This document shows, one piece after another, positions 10,301 through 21,850 of a DNA stretch of 64,000 bases. The stretch comes from Leguminivora glycinivorella (lineage: Eukaryota > Arthropoda > Insecta > Lepidoptera > Tortricidae): positions 17,972,846-18,036,845 of the forward strand of contig NC_062981.1 of assembly GCF_023078275.1 (NCBI RefSeq), written 5' to 3'. Positions within the stretch are counted from its first letter, which is position 1, and every line of letters starts with the position of its first letter. Under the pieces are notes generated by a model that was given only the letters and a program-made list of their open reading frames with translations, searched no databases and was not told the DNA's origin. A program made the translations under genes and the position numbers.

Positions 10301-12076
10301 TATATAAAAGTCTTTCATAATGTCAAGCACTATGAAAATTAATAAGTACTTAATTACCTATTTCACATAATATTATTAAAACAGTAAACTATTCATACAA
10401 TACTACTAGATAGTACAGATGCTTATAAACTATGCTAGAGGGCAAAATCTAAGCAAGACGAGGAAGAATATAACCATGAACAAGATATACAATTAAAAAA
10501 TGAAATTTATGATTTTTCGGGATGTAAACAATTTAATTGAAGACCGCGAAAACTGGCGTCATAACTAAGGCAAACTCTTAAATTATGATGATGATGATGA
10601 ACATATCGTTGATTATGTAGAAATTCCTGCTGGAGACCTTAATACCTATCTAAAATCTCATCTTTCAGTACGGCACAATAATGTGGAAGTTAGAACGCAG
10701 TGCAAGGAGACTCCGAGGGAACGGTCAAACAGCCGCCAGGGCCCGACGTCGAGCTATGAGGATCACCGCCTGCGTACTACTTGCAGCTGTCTTCTGCAGG
10801 CTCCCCTACACATTTCTGATCTATTGGAGGAACAATAACAGCATGACTATAAACTCTGTAAGTTAATATAGATATGAAACTATCCCTATAGAGAAGCATA
10901 TAGGAGCCGTATCATACGAGAACTCTAAGCTTGATTTGGGATCGAAGAAGGTGTTAATCAAACTACACCGATAAGAGTACAGCTTTTCAATTTAAAATGT
11001 TTCATTAAATGGTATTGCTCAAATAGACATCGTGCTACGAGTAAACTATAGGGCCCGTATAAATTTTAACTCGCTGTTTTCAGCACGTTTTACATACATG
11101 TATAACAATATAATCGTACTTTGCCATTAATGCTGTGATCTATAAAATGTTGTGGGAGTTTCAACTTGTGCCAGTAATATTTAATTAGGTACATGATTTA
11201 CATTTATTTATAAATTATTAGTTGCACTAAAGATTTCAGAAATCAACATTTATTTTATCATTTCCTGTTTCTATTTTATAAGCTGGAAAGCTTTTTTACA
11301 AAACATATTTCTTTTCTAGGTGGACGGTATCTTCTCTATCATCTGGTTTGTGGGCAACCTCTTGATGTACTTCAACAGCGCTATCAACCCTCTCATCTAC
11401 GGGTTCACTAACCTCAGGTTCCGCAGGGCTATGGACAGGACTCCTGGTATAGCCTGCTGTAGATTTGGAAGTTGGTGCTGCGTTTGTTCTATGGTAAGCA
11501 TACAATGAGTAGTTTTTTAACCATCTTGCAGTTTGCGGTGGTGACAATTTCTGAATCTCGAAGTCATTACGTACATAATTATATATTTGGTAGTATGTGC
11601 GTGACTTCAAACCGGAGTACCATACAAAGTTAAAATTCAGACTTTCAAATCTGAATATATCTTTCTTAATTCGCTTATCAAATGTTAAAACAGAAAACAT
11701 TTCTACAATAGTATTTTTTTTTATTTTTAAGTTAATTTTACGTTAGTTAAGTTAATTTATTTTCGTACTTTTAAAATTGTATGATTATAAAGTTCTATAC
11801 GCCGGACAACTTAAAAAAAATCCAATAATAATAATAATGAAGTCATGTTTCATGTTTTTACAGTTAAAAAAGAAACAACCGCCCCCTTCAGTAGGAGACA
11901 AGAACTCCGAGAAGATCTTCGTTATCGAGAATTCGCCGAAACCAAACCGCAAGTTGACGAAAGCTATCAAGAATGTGCTGAGGATAAATAAGGATACTTT
12001 AGAGCTTAGTATACCTAACGCTGATGATATTACTGGGAAACCTACTAAGGTCACTCCGCTAAGACCTGATAACTGA
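7310..12076 (+). CDS. Orphan class A (rhodopsin-family) G-protein-coupled receptor
   Basis: Seven coding exons joined in phase: 7310-7411, 8820-9123, 9381-9559, 9877-9999, 10669-10857, 11320-11493 and 11864-12076, giving 427 aa. Start: ATG ATG at 7310 after an in-frame TGA at 7298. Exons 3 and 4 use AAG acceptors; the exon 4 acceptor could instead be the CAG at 9883-9885, costing three codons. Seven membrane segments lie at about 58-82, 90-114, 132-151, 171-190, 214-240, 267-289 and 300-329. Cys128 and Cys207 are placed for the TM3-ECL2 disulfide. An Asn-Trp-Ser glycosylation site is near residue 26. TM7 carries NPLIY (322-326). The D/ERY site reads Asp152-Arg-Met, and TM6 has C-R-L-P where C-W-x-P is usual. 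The basic third loop (241-266) suits G-protein coupling. The ligand is unknown; it resembles insect orphan receptors and I do not name an orthologue. Other introns carry repeats. An AATAAA lies at 12119. Confidence 0.88.
7609..7984. mobile_element. Foldback (long inverted repeat) element
   Basis: Two arms of about 165 bp (7609 to about 7777 and about 7823-7984) are reverse complements with only a few mismatches, separated by a loop of about 45 bp. Arm ends read 'taacaaaaaataaaaccgcc' and its complement; near the loop both arms carry 'gtcggtacc'. It lies in intron 1 of the GPCR. No coding capacity, so a non-autonomous foldback element or a local inverted duplication. Confidence 0.8.
8001..8238 (+). 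repeat. Tandem duplication, two 119-bp units
   Basis: Units 8001-8119 and 8120-8238 both run from 'gttgatttttagtggttcct' to 'ttccatcatcagctca' with only a few substitutions. The second unit continues directly into the SINE/RTE-like repeat, so the duplication copied the repeat's 5' part. Confidence 0.85.
8239..8540 (+). mobile_element. SINE/RTE-like interspersed repeat
   Basis: Continuation of the preceding tandem units through 'ccatcatcagaccctgac', 'tgggaccatctcggggttat', 'cgaattgagaacctcctcc' and 'ttttttgaagtcggttaaaa'. This 3' wording is very abundant in moth genomes. It lies in GPCR intron 1. Confidence 0.65.
9189..9230. repeat. Perfect 42-bp palindrome
   Basis: Centred between 9209 and 9210 (core 'cataacgttatg') and perfect for 21 bp each side, with no loop. 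It lies 65 bp past the donor of GPCR exon 2. Confidence 0.9.
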
Positions 12077-12189
12077 ACTGAAGTTGGCAACAATTTTGAT
12101 ATTTCAAGTTGTACCAACAATAAAGGTAAAATATTAGAAAAAAACGCTGAAGAAGTAGGAGCTTTAACGCTATAGATTTTTTCTTTTTT

Positions 12190-12420
12190 TGTATATTGAC
12201 GACCTGTCTGGCCTAGTTGGCTACTGTGCTTGCTTAAGACAATGCCCGTGGTTTGAATCCCGGTAAGGGTATTTATTTGTGCGAAGAACACATATATATC
12301 TCCTCCTGGAGTTATCCTGGATGTTTTACATGTACATACTTACGGATAAATTTATTTATTTAAGTATGTGTATTATTGTGTATCGTCTTCTAGAACCCAT
12401 ACCTAGTACAATATAATATA
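12190..12420 (+). mobile_element. tRNA-derived SINE
   Basis: Box A-like 'tggcctagttgg' at the 5' end and box B-like 'ggtttgaatccc' about 40 bp on are followed by the SINE body ('gtaagggtatttatttgtgc', 'tcctggagttatcctggatg') and an AT-rich tail. A minus-strand relative is at 56640-56765. It lies just past the GPCR 3' end. Confidence 0.75.
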
Positions 12421-12611
12421 CTTAGTTTAGCGTCTATGTTAATGTCCCCAATATTTAATTAGGTATTTATTATTCTTGATATACCAAAATATCTAGGACT
12501 TTAAAATTCAAGTATCAGTATTATCACTTAGGCTTAAGCTTGAGTTTATTTAATTTGATTTAACTAAGATTATAAATGAAATATGTTACGCATAATATTG
12601 TTATAAATGTC

Positions 12612-12617
12612 TTTATT
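12612..12617 (-). terminator. Candidate poly(A) signal of the first SMYD gene
   Basis: AATAAA on the minus strand 89 bp past the stop codon of the SMYD gene at 12706. Confidence 0.45.
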
Positions 12618-12705
12618 CCGTTGCATTAATATTAACATAAATACAGTAATGTCTATGTTTTCAATGTAATTGATTAAATAATTAAAGCTTATCATGTACG
12701 TTTCC

Positions 12706-15676
12706 TTAGTCTACAGATAGACACTCAGATCCATTTTCAGTGTCGGTGACTTCTAATTGACCAGCCAGCTCTTGTATCTTTGCTTCAAGGGCGTCTTTCA
12801 TATGCGGCTCGACTCTTAGAATATTGGCAGCTTCTTGAAGTAGAACCATGCATTCCATTAAACGATCCTGTGAATTGAAGAATTTATTAGAGCCATTATT
12901 AAACACATAAATGTCTTGTGAATATGAAAAAAACATTTTTCAGAAAAAAATATTGAAATCAGCCCAACCAAATGTCAGATAGTCGCGGACCAACATAGCA
13001 CTGAGAACATTTTTTAAGTCGATCAAAACGGGTGACAAGTTAAAAGTAGACGTAAGATCTCCCATTAAATATACTGAGACAGATTTGCCACAGTGTAAAC
13101 TAAAGTCTTTCAAATAATGCTAAAGCTATGTTAAAATTAACAGCTGAACGATACATCACGTGAAGTACCGTCAAGAGAACTCAAACACAATATAATTTTA
13201 GACATATTAACGCCGCACACAAAGTCGGTTAACGTTTATTCTATTTGGCTGAATTCCAATGTTTGGATTTATGTTTTGTAGAAACTCACGTGCTCGTCGC
13301 ATTCACAAATGTAAGCATTAATGAAAATAAGAAAGAGAATAAGAATGTTTATGACGTGTGATGCAATATTTCATGAGAATTGCAAGGAAAAGTATCAATA
13401 AAATTTACGTTACGAGTCTTAAGTAGGTTGAATGGCCGGAAAAAAAACCTGACCGAGGCTAACCCACGCTGCAGTGACCAACACAGGGTCGTACGCGTAT
13501 CCCGGCTACGATAGCGTGTGTTATCTTTTACCAACTATTTCTACATTTGATTGTATCAATTTTACACATTGTTATGGTCTCTGTTATTTAAATTTCTCTA
13601 CTAATAGCCAAATTAGATGAAACCGAAGCTCCTTTGGTTTGGCCACTTCGAAAGGATGGGTAATTGGGTAGCCGGGCACGCAGAAAGGCCTACTTGGAAT
13701 TCCATTGTGTTGGACACTCAAAAATTGTCGGGTGGATATTAGTAGAGGTAGACCTACAGCTCGGCGTTGGTAAAGGCTGGTGCGATACCGCTCAAGACCG
13801 AGCAAAGTGGCGGCTCCTTGTCCTCACTTGAAGGCCAAAAATTATTTTAGATTAGCCAAGTAAGTAGCTTAATTACCTGAGCAGCAGCTTTAGTCAGCTT
13901 CTCAGTATCAAATTCCCTCTTCGTCTGTATGGTCATAGCTGACTGCAGGTCCAGAAGTAGAGTGCCTCTGAACCGTGTCCATCCGGGTTCAATCTTGTCG
14001 GCTATTTCCAGAAGTTCATTGCAAAGGTCTATTTTGCGTTGGAGGAGGTTGTCTGATAATTCTGTAAAAAAAGTTAAACAGGTCAAACAGGATATTAGGT
14101 TAAAACAACAAAATAGTTGGGCAAAATAAACTGAGGCGTGCGAATGAGTTAATTACTACTAAATCAGGTAAGGTCTACAATTACTATTTAAAGACGTTTT
14201 AATTTAAGATGAAACATACTGCAGCATTTAAAGTTGAGCTTAAAGATGAAGTATTAAGAGGTGGATTGAGTAAATGTAATAATTATATTAGGCTTCATTT
14301 AAATAAGGTATAAATATGCGGATACTTAAAAATGGCGCGCGGGGCGTACTATATCGATATAAGCAGGAATTTTTACCTGATAAGGTGTATCCTTTGTAAT
14401 TTCCATAAATCTGAATCAACGCTAATTTTGCTTGCACCACTAAATGATTTGATGGATGAAGCGTCTGACTGTATTTCATAATAAATTCTTCAAACTGTTT
14501 GGGCCCATTTCTATCGAGTTTGTTTAAATCTTGTTTTAGAGCATTGTTTCCCCAAAACATCTGCTTGCTCAATATAAAATGGTCACACTTCTCGCATTTC
14601 CAATCTGCCGTTTCGTCCAAAGGATTTGTTGACATCAACATAGCCCCGTTCCCTGCTCCCCCTGAGTTGCAAACTGAACAGTATATGTTCCCTAGATTAG
14701 TACCAAATTCAGTCGGATCTTTACACCTGTCGCAGTCACAATCAAAACATTTGTTTATTTTTAGATGTCTCCGTCTATCCAAGGTACCCCATAACGACTG
14801 AGTGTACGTTGCAGTTATAGGTTCACCTTTAGAAATTGGCACAGTTGCAATCAGGGCCATATTATAATCGTCGCCCAAATAAATGTGACGGGTGTTCGGT
14901 TTGCAGCTATGGTTCATCATTGAGGCTGTGACATAAATAGCGCGTAACCTTTTCGATCCGTCAGGAGATCTAACATCGAATGCGTTTGTATCAATGATTG
15001 AAGCCACTTTCAGAATAGTTTCCTCATCGAAATCGAGTCCGAGAACTTGTATTATAAATGTACTGAGATTAGCTTTGAGAATTGAGTACAATGGTGTACC
15101 TATTCTCTCGTCTAAATGTGACTCGAGATTGATAATATTCTCAAACTGCTGAGGATTTGACTGCTTCATTAGTAAGACTCTCATCGGTGCAATAACACAG
15201 TATGCTGCTTCACTTTTGTCCGGCTGTTCATATTTAATAGTGCACTTATATTTCTTTTCAGACATGGTTTTACATTCTGCTTTATGTACTTCAGCTTTCT
15301 CGCACTTCTGGTTACACATAGGCCATAAGCAGGAAGAACATTTATAGAAGTCGAGTTTGTCACCGATTTTCATTGGTTCTAGCTTCTTTCCGCATGCCAA
15401 GCAGTGTGCCGGTGAGGACATCTTCGGGCCGATGAGGGCTGGTTTTTCTTTTAAAATCATTTCTCCCGGTTGTATGTCTCTAGTCGCAACCATGTGTCTT
15501 CCGACGGTGTCAGAGTATTGGACCTTGAAGGCGCAGCATCTGAACTTGTGGCCTTCCCTCCATCCGAGTTTTTGGTGGGCCCTTGAGCAGTAGTAGACGA
15601 GTTTGCACCCTCCGCAGGTCTGATTGGCAGGTTTCTGGCAGACCTCGCACTGCGGGATTTCGCGCTTATGCTCCAT
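12706..15676 (-). CDS. SMYD-family protein with MYND finger and SET domain (SmydA-type)
   Basis: Three exons on the minus strand, 15676-14377, 14061-13877 and 12867-12706, join in phase (1, 0) to 548 aa. The N-terminus is a MYND zinc finger: Cys10, Cys13, Cys21, Cys24, Cys30, His34, His43 and Cys47, with the usual YYC, HQ and GW spacing. A SET domain follows, split as in SMYDs, with a Cys-rich insert (92-135), cofactor motif NHSCKPN at 255-261, GEPITATY at 284-291 and post-SET cysteines 310, 313, 315 and 318. The C-terminal half is helical. SET domains transfer methyl groups from SAM to lysine, and this copy keeps the cofactor motif, so activity is plausible. The substrate is unknown. It belongs with the arthropod-expanded SmydA group (annotated SmydA-8 in many moths, from memory). 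The large first exon spans every intron position of its paralogue at 23110-44376. Confidence 0.92.
13570..13835 (+). mobile_element. LINE 3'-end relic in SMYD intron 2
   Basis: Read on the + strand with frame breaks, it gives an 'RGRPTARRW' stretch then 'AQDRAKWRLLV', typical of the end of R1/CR1-like LINE ORF2 proteins. It lies antisense in the intron between exons 2 and 3. Confidence 0.55.
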
Positions 15677-15739
15677 GGCTTGGTTGAACCGACACGGCCG
15701 GCTTGTCAGAGCTCGACTACAATACTCGTTTTAAATAGA

Positions 15740-17340
15740 TCACATAATTATCACTGGCTGAATCTTGGGCCGCCTGCCAACAAAATGAAACATAAAGCCC
15801 TGTTATCTAGCGATAGAAGGTTATGCGCTGTTTGATGAGGTTAATGAATCGGAAAGTGAATTTATTTTCGATTACAACATCACATCGACGATATTAAATT
15901 GTATAAGAATTTTAAAACAATGATTCAATGAAAACCAAATTTAGTTTGATTTTAAAATTAGGCAGTAACTTACTATGTTTAAGTACATCTACTATGTGGC
16001 TATATATTCGGCTATATCTACATGATTTTAATCAAACATGACAAATGAAAAGTAGATAATTCGATTATACTCATATGAACTTCTAATTTGCACAAAAAAG
16101 CAAAAAGTGTGTAACGTGTCACCACATAGGTATCAAGACGAATTGCAAACGCGATGTTTTAAAATAAATGTCTATAAAGAACTTGGTAATTAACCAACTG
16201 GCGCTAAAATGTGGACAGGTGGTTACTTTAGCAGTCTCAATTCACTAAACCAGTTTATCGCTTGGACATAAATGGTAGTTGACGTTAGATTTAACGATGA
16301 TTTACTCGTAGTTTCACACACGTAAAGGATCTCTGGATCTTTCAAAAACAAATGACGAAGTTGCATTTTTATGCATAAGAGTGTAAAGTAAAGTAATATA
16401 ATACAAATTTTAATTCGGCTGGTAAAATTTACGTGTAAATGATGAGTTTGAAGCATACATAAATGTAAAAAAAAATTGATTTTGATTTAGCTTCATGTTT
16501 TTACAGTTAATAAGATACTTGAGTTGTTGTGGCGATCTCAGAAACGGCTCTAACGATTTCGCAGAATTTTTTTATGAGGGGGATTTCGGGGTCAAAGCTC
16601 GGTCGCCCAGGTATATAGTAGCTACTATTTATCTATTGAAAGGTCTACAAACTCTTCTAGCTTGATTTTGCTAATACTTTAACCCTTTAGAGTTCTGAGA
16701 GAATCCCTGTCGCGCATAATCTCAATGTGATGTTGCCAATACACAAGATAGATTTTGATTGGCTAATACACAATAAAGCATGTGTTATGGCCAGTTAGTT
16801 ACAGCTATATACGAGAACTACTACTCGTAAAATCAAAACGTGATCCGACCTAAAAATATTTTAAAAATACCAGCCAATTTCTAACGAAATAAGAATTCCG
16901 TTAACAATAAAATCCGTCATCATAGAAAAGTCGTTCACTCTATTACATAACAAAAATTCTTTCAGACCGAGCTTGGAAAATTAGTTGTAGTCAGAAAGAG
17001 GCCGGCGCGCGCGCCGCTCGATTCCATGAAAAAACGGATCGTGGAAAACTGAACGTTCTAAATTTGAAATTGAGTTAAAAAATGTAAGTTTAGCAGTTAA
17101 ATGGATGTGAAACGTGATAGGCTTATTTTAATCTTGTGATTACAAAATGTGGAATTTAATCGTTGTTATATTTGTGGAAAGTGGCGGCGAATCGTTATAA
17201 AAATAAATATGGTATTAGGTTAATGATGAAAATGTCTTCATAAGTGATATAAAATATGGGTCAGTTGTTAGTAAGGTCATGTCAAATAAGTTATGTCTGT
17301 TATTTTAAGCAAGCCGCCTATTGTTTTTTTTTTATATTAT
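15740..17340. other. Intergenic DNA upstream of the first SMYD gene
   Basis: AT-rich with no gene recognised. About 16528-16615 ('ggcgatctcagaaacggctc', then 'gggggatttcggggtcaaag') resembles a common moth repeat. A short GC palindrome 'ggcgcgcgcgcc' lies near 17003. The promoter of the minus-strand SMYD gene should lie just above 15680 but no TATA box is evident. Confidence 0.35.
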
Positions 17341-17344
17341 AAGT

Positions 17345-17815
17345 AAGTTCTGTCACTCAAACGTAGGCTCATGGACATGTGCGTACTTCCAGTTCTCACC
17401 TACGGTGCTCAAACCTGGTCTTTGACGAAAGCTCAGAAGTCCAAACTCGGGGTTTGCCAGAGAGCTATGGAGCGCAGCATATTAGGTGTAAAATTAAGGG
17501 ATCGGATCCGGAACACCACGCTGCGCTCTAAGACTCAAATAATAGACGTAGCTCGAAAAGCGGCTAAGTTGAAGTGGGACTGGGCTGGCCATGTCTGCCG
17601 AATGCCGGACAACTTGTGGGCCAAGATAACCACGGAGTGGGAGCCCCACGAGTCAAACCGGAGATCCGGCAGACCACACCGGCGATGGCGGGATAACCTG
17701 GACTCATTTTTGATTGACTGGCCAGAAATAGCACTAGACAGAGAAGATTGGAAAAAGAGGGGGGAGGCCTTTGCCCAGCAGTGGGACACAGTAGGCTCTG
17801 AATAATAATAATCAT
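17345..17815 (+). mobile_element. RTE-like LINE 3' fragment
   Basis: An open frame of 144 codons (17371-17805) starts at the end of an RT ('LPVLTYGAQTWSLTKAQ') and runs through 'RSILGVKLRDRIRN', 'GHVCRMPDNLW' and 'GRPHRRWRDNL' to 'EAFAQQWDTVGSE'. It ends in an ATA/ATC-rich tail. This is the C-terminal region of an RTE-type LINE ORF; the catalytic RT core is missing. The frame is undamaged over its length. Confidence 0.8.
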
Positions 17816-17964
17816 AATAAGTAAGTTGCACAGCATCTTTGGAAAGCCGGTAAGGATTAAGTTACATAGACGAATCCAACGCTGATAACTATTAAATAGT
17901 AGGTGATCCTACCGACGAAGGTAGTGGCTCTAAATATGCATGTGGAACATTTTCATAAAAGTAT

Positions 17965-18198
17965 TAAGGTACAGCGGGACAAATCTCGACTAGGGGGGAA
18001 ATTTAACTGGTCCATTTTTTAATTTTTTTTAATTTTTTTTTTAATTTTTGTATTATTAAATAGTGTGTCCACCGGTAATATTTATTATGGTAGGCGTGAT
18101 CAGTGGATACATGTAGAACTCAACATCATAGATTAATAATGGAAAAAATGGACCAGTTACAATAGCCCCCAGTCGAAATATGTCTCGCTGTACCTTAA
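17965..18198. mobile_element. TIR element (MITE), 'ggtacagcggg' family
   Basis: Termini 'aaggtacagcgggaca' and its inverse at 18181-18196 bound a non-coding body that also carries inverted 'ggtccattttt' phrases. A second copy is at 54223-54452. Confidence 0.75.
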
Positions 18199-18574
18199 GT
18201 ATCTTCATAAGAAAATTCAGAAAATCTAACAATTTTTACAATCTGCGAAAATGGCGATTTTTTAAAATTTTCTACGGCACTACTACTATTAGGCACAAAA
18301 CAGACGCGGCGCGGGCTAGATTCAATATCCGTCACAGATGGCATCCTGAAAACGAATGTCATTACGGGCGATGAAGTATATCGAGTGATCGGACCCTCGT
18401 GAATATCAGCTACCGTTGATTGGTTAAGGAATTTATAGGAAAGCCGTCAGTAGGTTACATTGACATATGAAAGAATTACGTGAAAGATATGGCAAAAATA
18501 ATAAAATGAAAAAAAGTAAGGTTCTAAGTAAATAAGTAACTCTTTGGGAGCGCTACTAATTTTCTCCTTGAAAT

Positions 18575-19092
18575 CATAGATTAAATATAGGAAGATCATA
18601 CCATCCCATACATTAAAATGCTACCGTCTAAGAACACGCATACACTACACCACACATAGATGGCGCCACAAAAAAATGCCCCGTTGGCATCGATTATTTG
18701 TAGATTGGCGCTAAGTGTCACTTTCGAGCCATAAATCTATGTCAAAAGTACAACGCCATCTACAAGTATAATCAAACGGTCGCATTTTTAACCCCCGACG
18801 CAAAAACGACGGGGTGTTATAAGTTTGACGTGTCTGTCTGTCTGTCTGTCTATCTGTTTGTCTGTCTGTCTGTTTGTGTGTCTGTCTGTGGCATCGTAGC
18901 TCCCGAACAGATGAACCGATTTAGATTTAGTTTCTTTTGTCTGAAAGCTGAGTTAGTCGGGGGTGTTCTTAGCTGTTTCATGAAAATCAGTCTACTATAT
19001 CGCGGTCGGGGGTTTTTTCAAAATTTTAATTTTGTGGTTAGGTTATATGTAATGTTGTATGGGATGTAATCTTCTTATATTTAATCTATGTT
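18575..19092. mobile_element. GTCT-family repeat inside an inverted flank
   Basis: The core 18790-19045 (+) is a GTCT-microsatellite element: 'acccccgacgcaaaaacgac', a GTCT run, 'gaaccgatttagatttag', then 'ttcaaaattttaattttgtg'. It is bracketed by inverted copies of 'catagattaaatata-ggaag' at 18576 and about 19060-19090. The runs of VCLS-type codons that a GTCT tract gives are not a gene. Confidence 0.7.
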
Positions 19093-19151
19093 GTAATGTA
19101 ATTGGACATGTGACATGACAATAACTCTATCGCAATATCGCAACGTTATAC

Positions 19152-19406
19152 GTACAGTGAGCTGCGAAATTGCATGGAGAAATAATGAATGAAATCATGA
19201 AATAAAACTATGTAAACGGATTAAATCGCGTATAATGAATTTATAATTAAAATTTTGAAAAATCCCCCGACTGCGACATAGTAGACCGATTTTCATGAAA
19301 CATGGTTAAGAACACTCCCGACTAACTCAGCTTTCAGACAAAAAAAACTAAATCTAAATCGGTTTACCCGTTCGGGAGCTACGATTCCACAGACAGACAC
19401 ACACAC

Positions 19407-19464
<58 letters not shown>

Positions 19465-19835
19465 GGACAGACAGACAGACACGTCAAACTTATAACACCC
19501 CTTTGTTTTTGCGTCGGGGGTTAAAAATACATCCCGACGTTTCGAACTCTTTACAGCGTTCGTACGTCGGGATGTATTTTAACACTTTCGAAACCGGGCT
19601 CTACGCGGCGCTACGACATTTTCGCTACATACGGGGAAACCCATGTAATCGGCTACGCTTCTACGAGCGGTGTACCGACAGTCGGGTTCTTGGTAGCGAA
19701 AGTGTTAAATTCATTATACGCGATTTAATCCGTTTACATAGTTTTATTTCATGAGTAACTATCGCGGTAACCGAAGACAATATTAATGAATGAAATTATT
19801 ATTAATTCGCCATGCAATTTTGTAGCTCACTGTAC
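19152..19835. mobile_element. TIR DNA element carrying a nested repeat
   Basis: Inverted termini of about 90 bp: 'gtacagtgagctgcgaaatt' on the left and its complement ending 'agctcactgtac' on the right. Inner parts both carry 'ggattaaatcgcgtataatg' or its complement. No transposase is present. A minus-strand GTCT-family repeat is inserted at 19255-19526. A 16-bp hairpin stem (19524-19539 with 19565-19580) follows. Confidence 0.75.
19255..19526 (-). repeat. GTCT-family repeat, minus copy, nested
   Basis: Same family as 18790-19045, inverted, with the longest microsatellite of the set (an ACAG run at about 19390-19480). It interrupts the TIR element 19152-19835 and so inserted later. Confidence 0.75.
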
Positions 19836-19900
19836 CTATTCTAAAGTGAAAAAAAAACATAATAATAGACGCTAAAGCACATTACACCTGATGGAAAGCT

Positions 19901-20371
19901 ACCTGTCGCCATAGCGGAATCAGAAAGGGAAGAGTTGTAACTCCATACATCAGTAAATGCGAGTTATTTGTATAGGCATAGTTTAGTGACATCTAGCGAC
20001 AATCACGCGTCAACTAGCGTAAATTATCAGTACTGCTACTTGTCAATAGATGTCATCACGAACGAAGAGTCTAATGCTCACCAAATTATTAGCTAATATA
20101 ACAATAGTATTAATCAGTATTCTGTTTTCAATTCCTTCTGCTTTTAATATAAGTTGTAAACTGATCTTATATATCAATTTAATTTTTTGGCAGAAGAGAC
20201 ACCACACCACAGCCACCTAATATTGAGTAGTGGTACCTACTGATAATTCACGCTATTTGAAGCGTGATTGTCGATAGATGTCGCTTAACTGTGCCTATAC
20301 AAATAACTCGCATTTATTGATGTATGATAGTTACAACTCTTTCTCTTATTCCTCTATGCTGTGGCGTAAAC
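19901..20371. mobile_element. TIR element, 'gagttgtaact' family
   Basis: Inverted arms of roughly 130 bp share 'aagagttgtaactccatac', 'aaatgcgagttatttgtata' and 'cgacaatcacgc'. Non-coding interior. A relative at 28731-29150 carries a nested insertion. Confidence 0.75.
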
Positions 20372-20769
20372 TTTACTCACCTCATTTCTCGTAAGCGTAG
20401 TCGCGTACTATTTTATTATGGAACAGTTTAAAAATGATTTAGCGCATCTATTTCTGTAGTATTTTGTGAAACGTTCTCACATTCCAGCTGTTTGGATTTG
20501 CTATGAGTTGCAATTTGTGAGATTAGGTCATTCAGTGCGTATGTTTTATTACTTGGCACAGGCTCCCAAGGACATGATGGATGTAGGAGAATATAATGTA
20601 CATAATACATAGTTGGTACTTAAATATTATGTCGTCACGATACTGACCTATATTTTTATTCTAATACTGGAGGTAAACAAACGTCTGCCTGCAGTTATTG
20701 ACTGTATACCCAGTATGCTTAATACTAATAAAGATGAATATGAATATATATGAATATACCAAGGACGAT

Positions 20770-21090
20770 ATATACTGGGACTGATAATCTCATACAAAAA
20801 AGTTATAGGTACCTAACCCTGAAATGTACGGCCCATATAAACTAGATAGCGCTGTTTCGTAGCCTAGAAGTGGCAAAAATCACATTTTTCCCTCGTGTTT
20901 TTAATTTATTATAAGAACAAATGAAGTATTTCTTTATTTTTATTTTTTTATTTTAATATCATGACAAGGATGATTTATAAAGGATTGACAATCTAACATT
21001 CACACTACGAATCGTAGATACCTCGATTTATTAGCGCACTACACTGATGAGGCCTACAATTTTTTTTAATGTGTATTGAAGTGATCAAAT
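20770..21090 (+). repeat. Interspersed repeat ('gaaatgta-cagcg' family)
   Basis: Starts near 'ccctgaaatgtacggcccat', has 'gatagcgctgtttcgtagcc' and ends with 'tgatgaggcctacaattttt'. Relatives lie at 22262-22545 (+), 29480-29695 (-) and 56345-56600 (-). Confidence 0.6.
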
Positions 21091-21702
21091 CAAATCGGAA
21101 ATAGAAATGCAATTATTTTGTCTTAAATTGTGAATGTCATTGCATTATTTAGCTGGTAATAAGGTGAGGCCACAGGCCACAGACCACACAAGCTTTTTAA
21201 ACTTGATAAATTCGTCAAAAAGACTCAAAATCCATAGTAAACGTAAATCGCACCCACGTATTTTAATAATTTATACAGTTTAGCCATATGTTATAATTTT
21301 ATCACTCAAGTCTGCCAAAAAGTCTGCCAACGTTTTGACAGCCCACATTGAATGACCGGCATTGAATCCTGTGCACGCGCATATTGCGCATGCCAAAATG
21401 CCGTCACGCTATTTAGGAGTATTTTCGAATTTTAAACTTCATTCTGAAGTAAACCTTATTCCTATATGTACAAGAAATTCATTTTCAGCACAAAATTAAG
21501 TTGCTTATTTTATTACAAGTTGAATTCTATAATGAAATTTACATGTGCATTTTTGATTTAGTTTATTTTCCAACTGTCATGTAAGCGCAAATTACTTTTC
21601 AATGGAATACTACTCAGTCTAAAATGACCTAAGTACATCTCATTCATAGTTTGTTTATTAAAATGATATTTTCATTAATATAATTGAACTGATATTTACA
21701 GA
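21091..21702. other. Intergenic DNA, no gene seen
   Basis: AT-rich and unrecognised. It separates the repeat above from the foldback element below. Confidence 0.3.
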
Positions 21703-21850
21703 TGCAGTGCGAAAAGGGTTTCCTTCGTATTTTTCCGGGAACGTACGTATTTGTCATGCTATTTCAGTCAATGTCATTGTACTGACTGAAATAGCATGAC
21801 ATGTTCGTACGTTTCCGTAACAATACGAAGGTAAACCTTTTCGCACTGCA
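21703..21850. mobile_element. Foldback MITE with 68-bp arms
   Basis: Arms 21703-21770 and 21783-21850 are near-perfect reverse complements ('tgcagtgcgaaaagggtttc' at the left end, its inverse at the right) with a 12-bp loop. Confidence 0.85.

Noticed and set aside
11785..12291. 168-codon minus-strand open frame
   Set aside because: Overlaps the last GPCR exon antisense; no recognisable domain.
18830..19490. Open frames rich in VCLS repeats
   Set aside because: Translations of the GTCT/ACAG microsatellites within an interspersed repeat.
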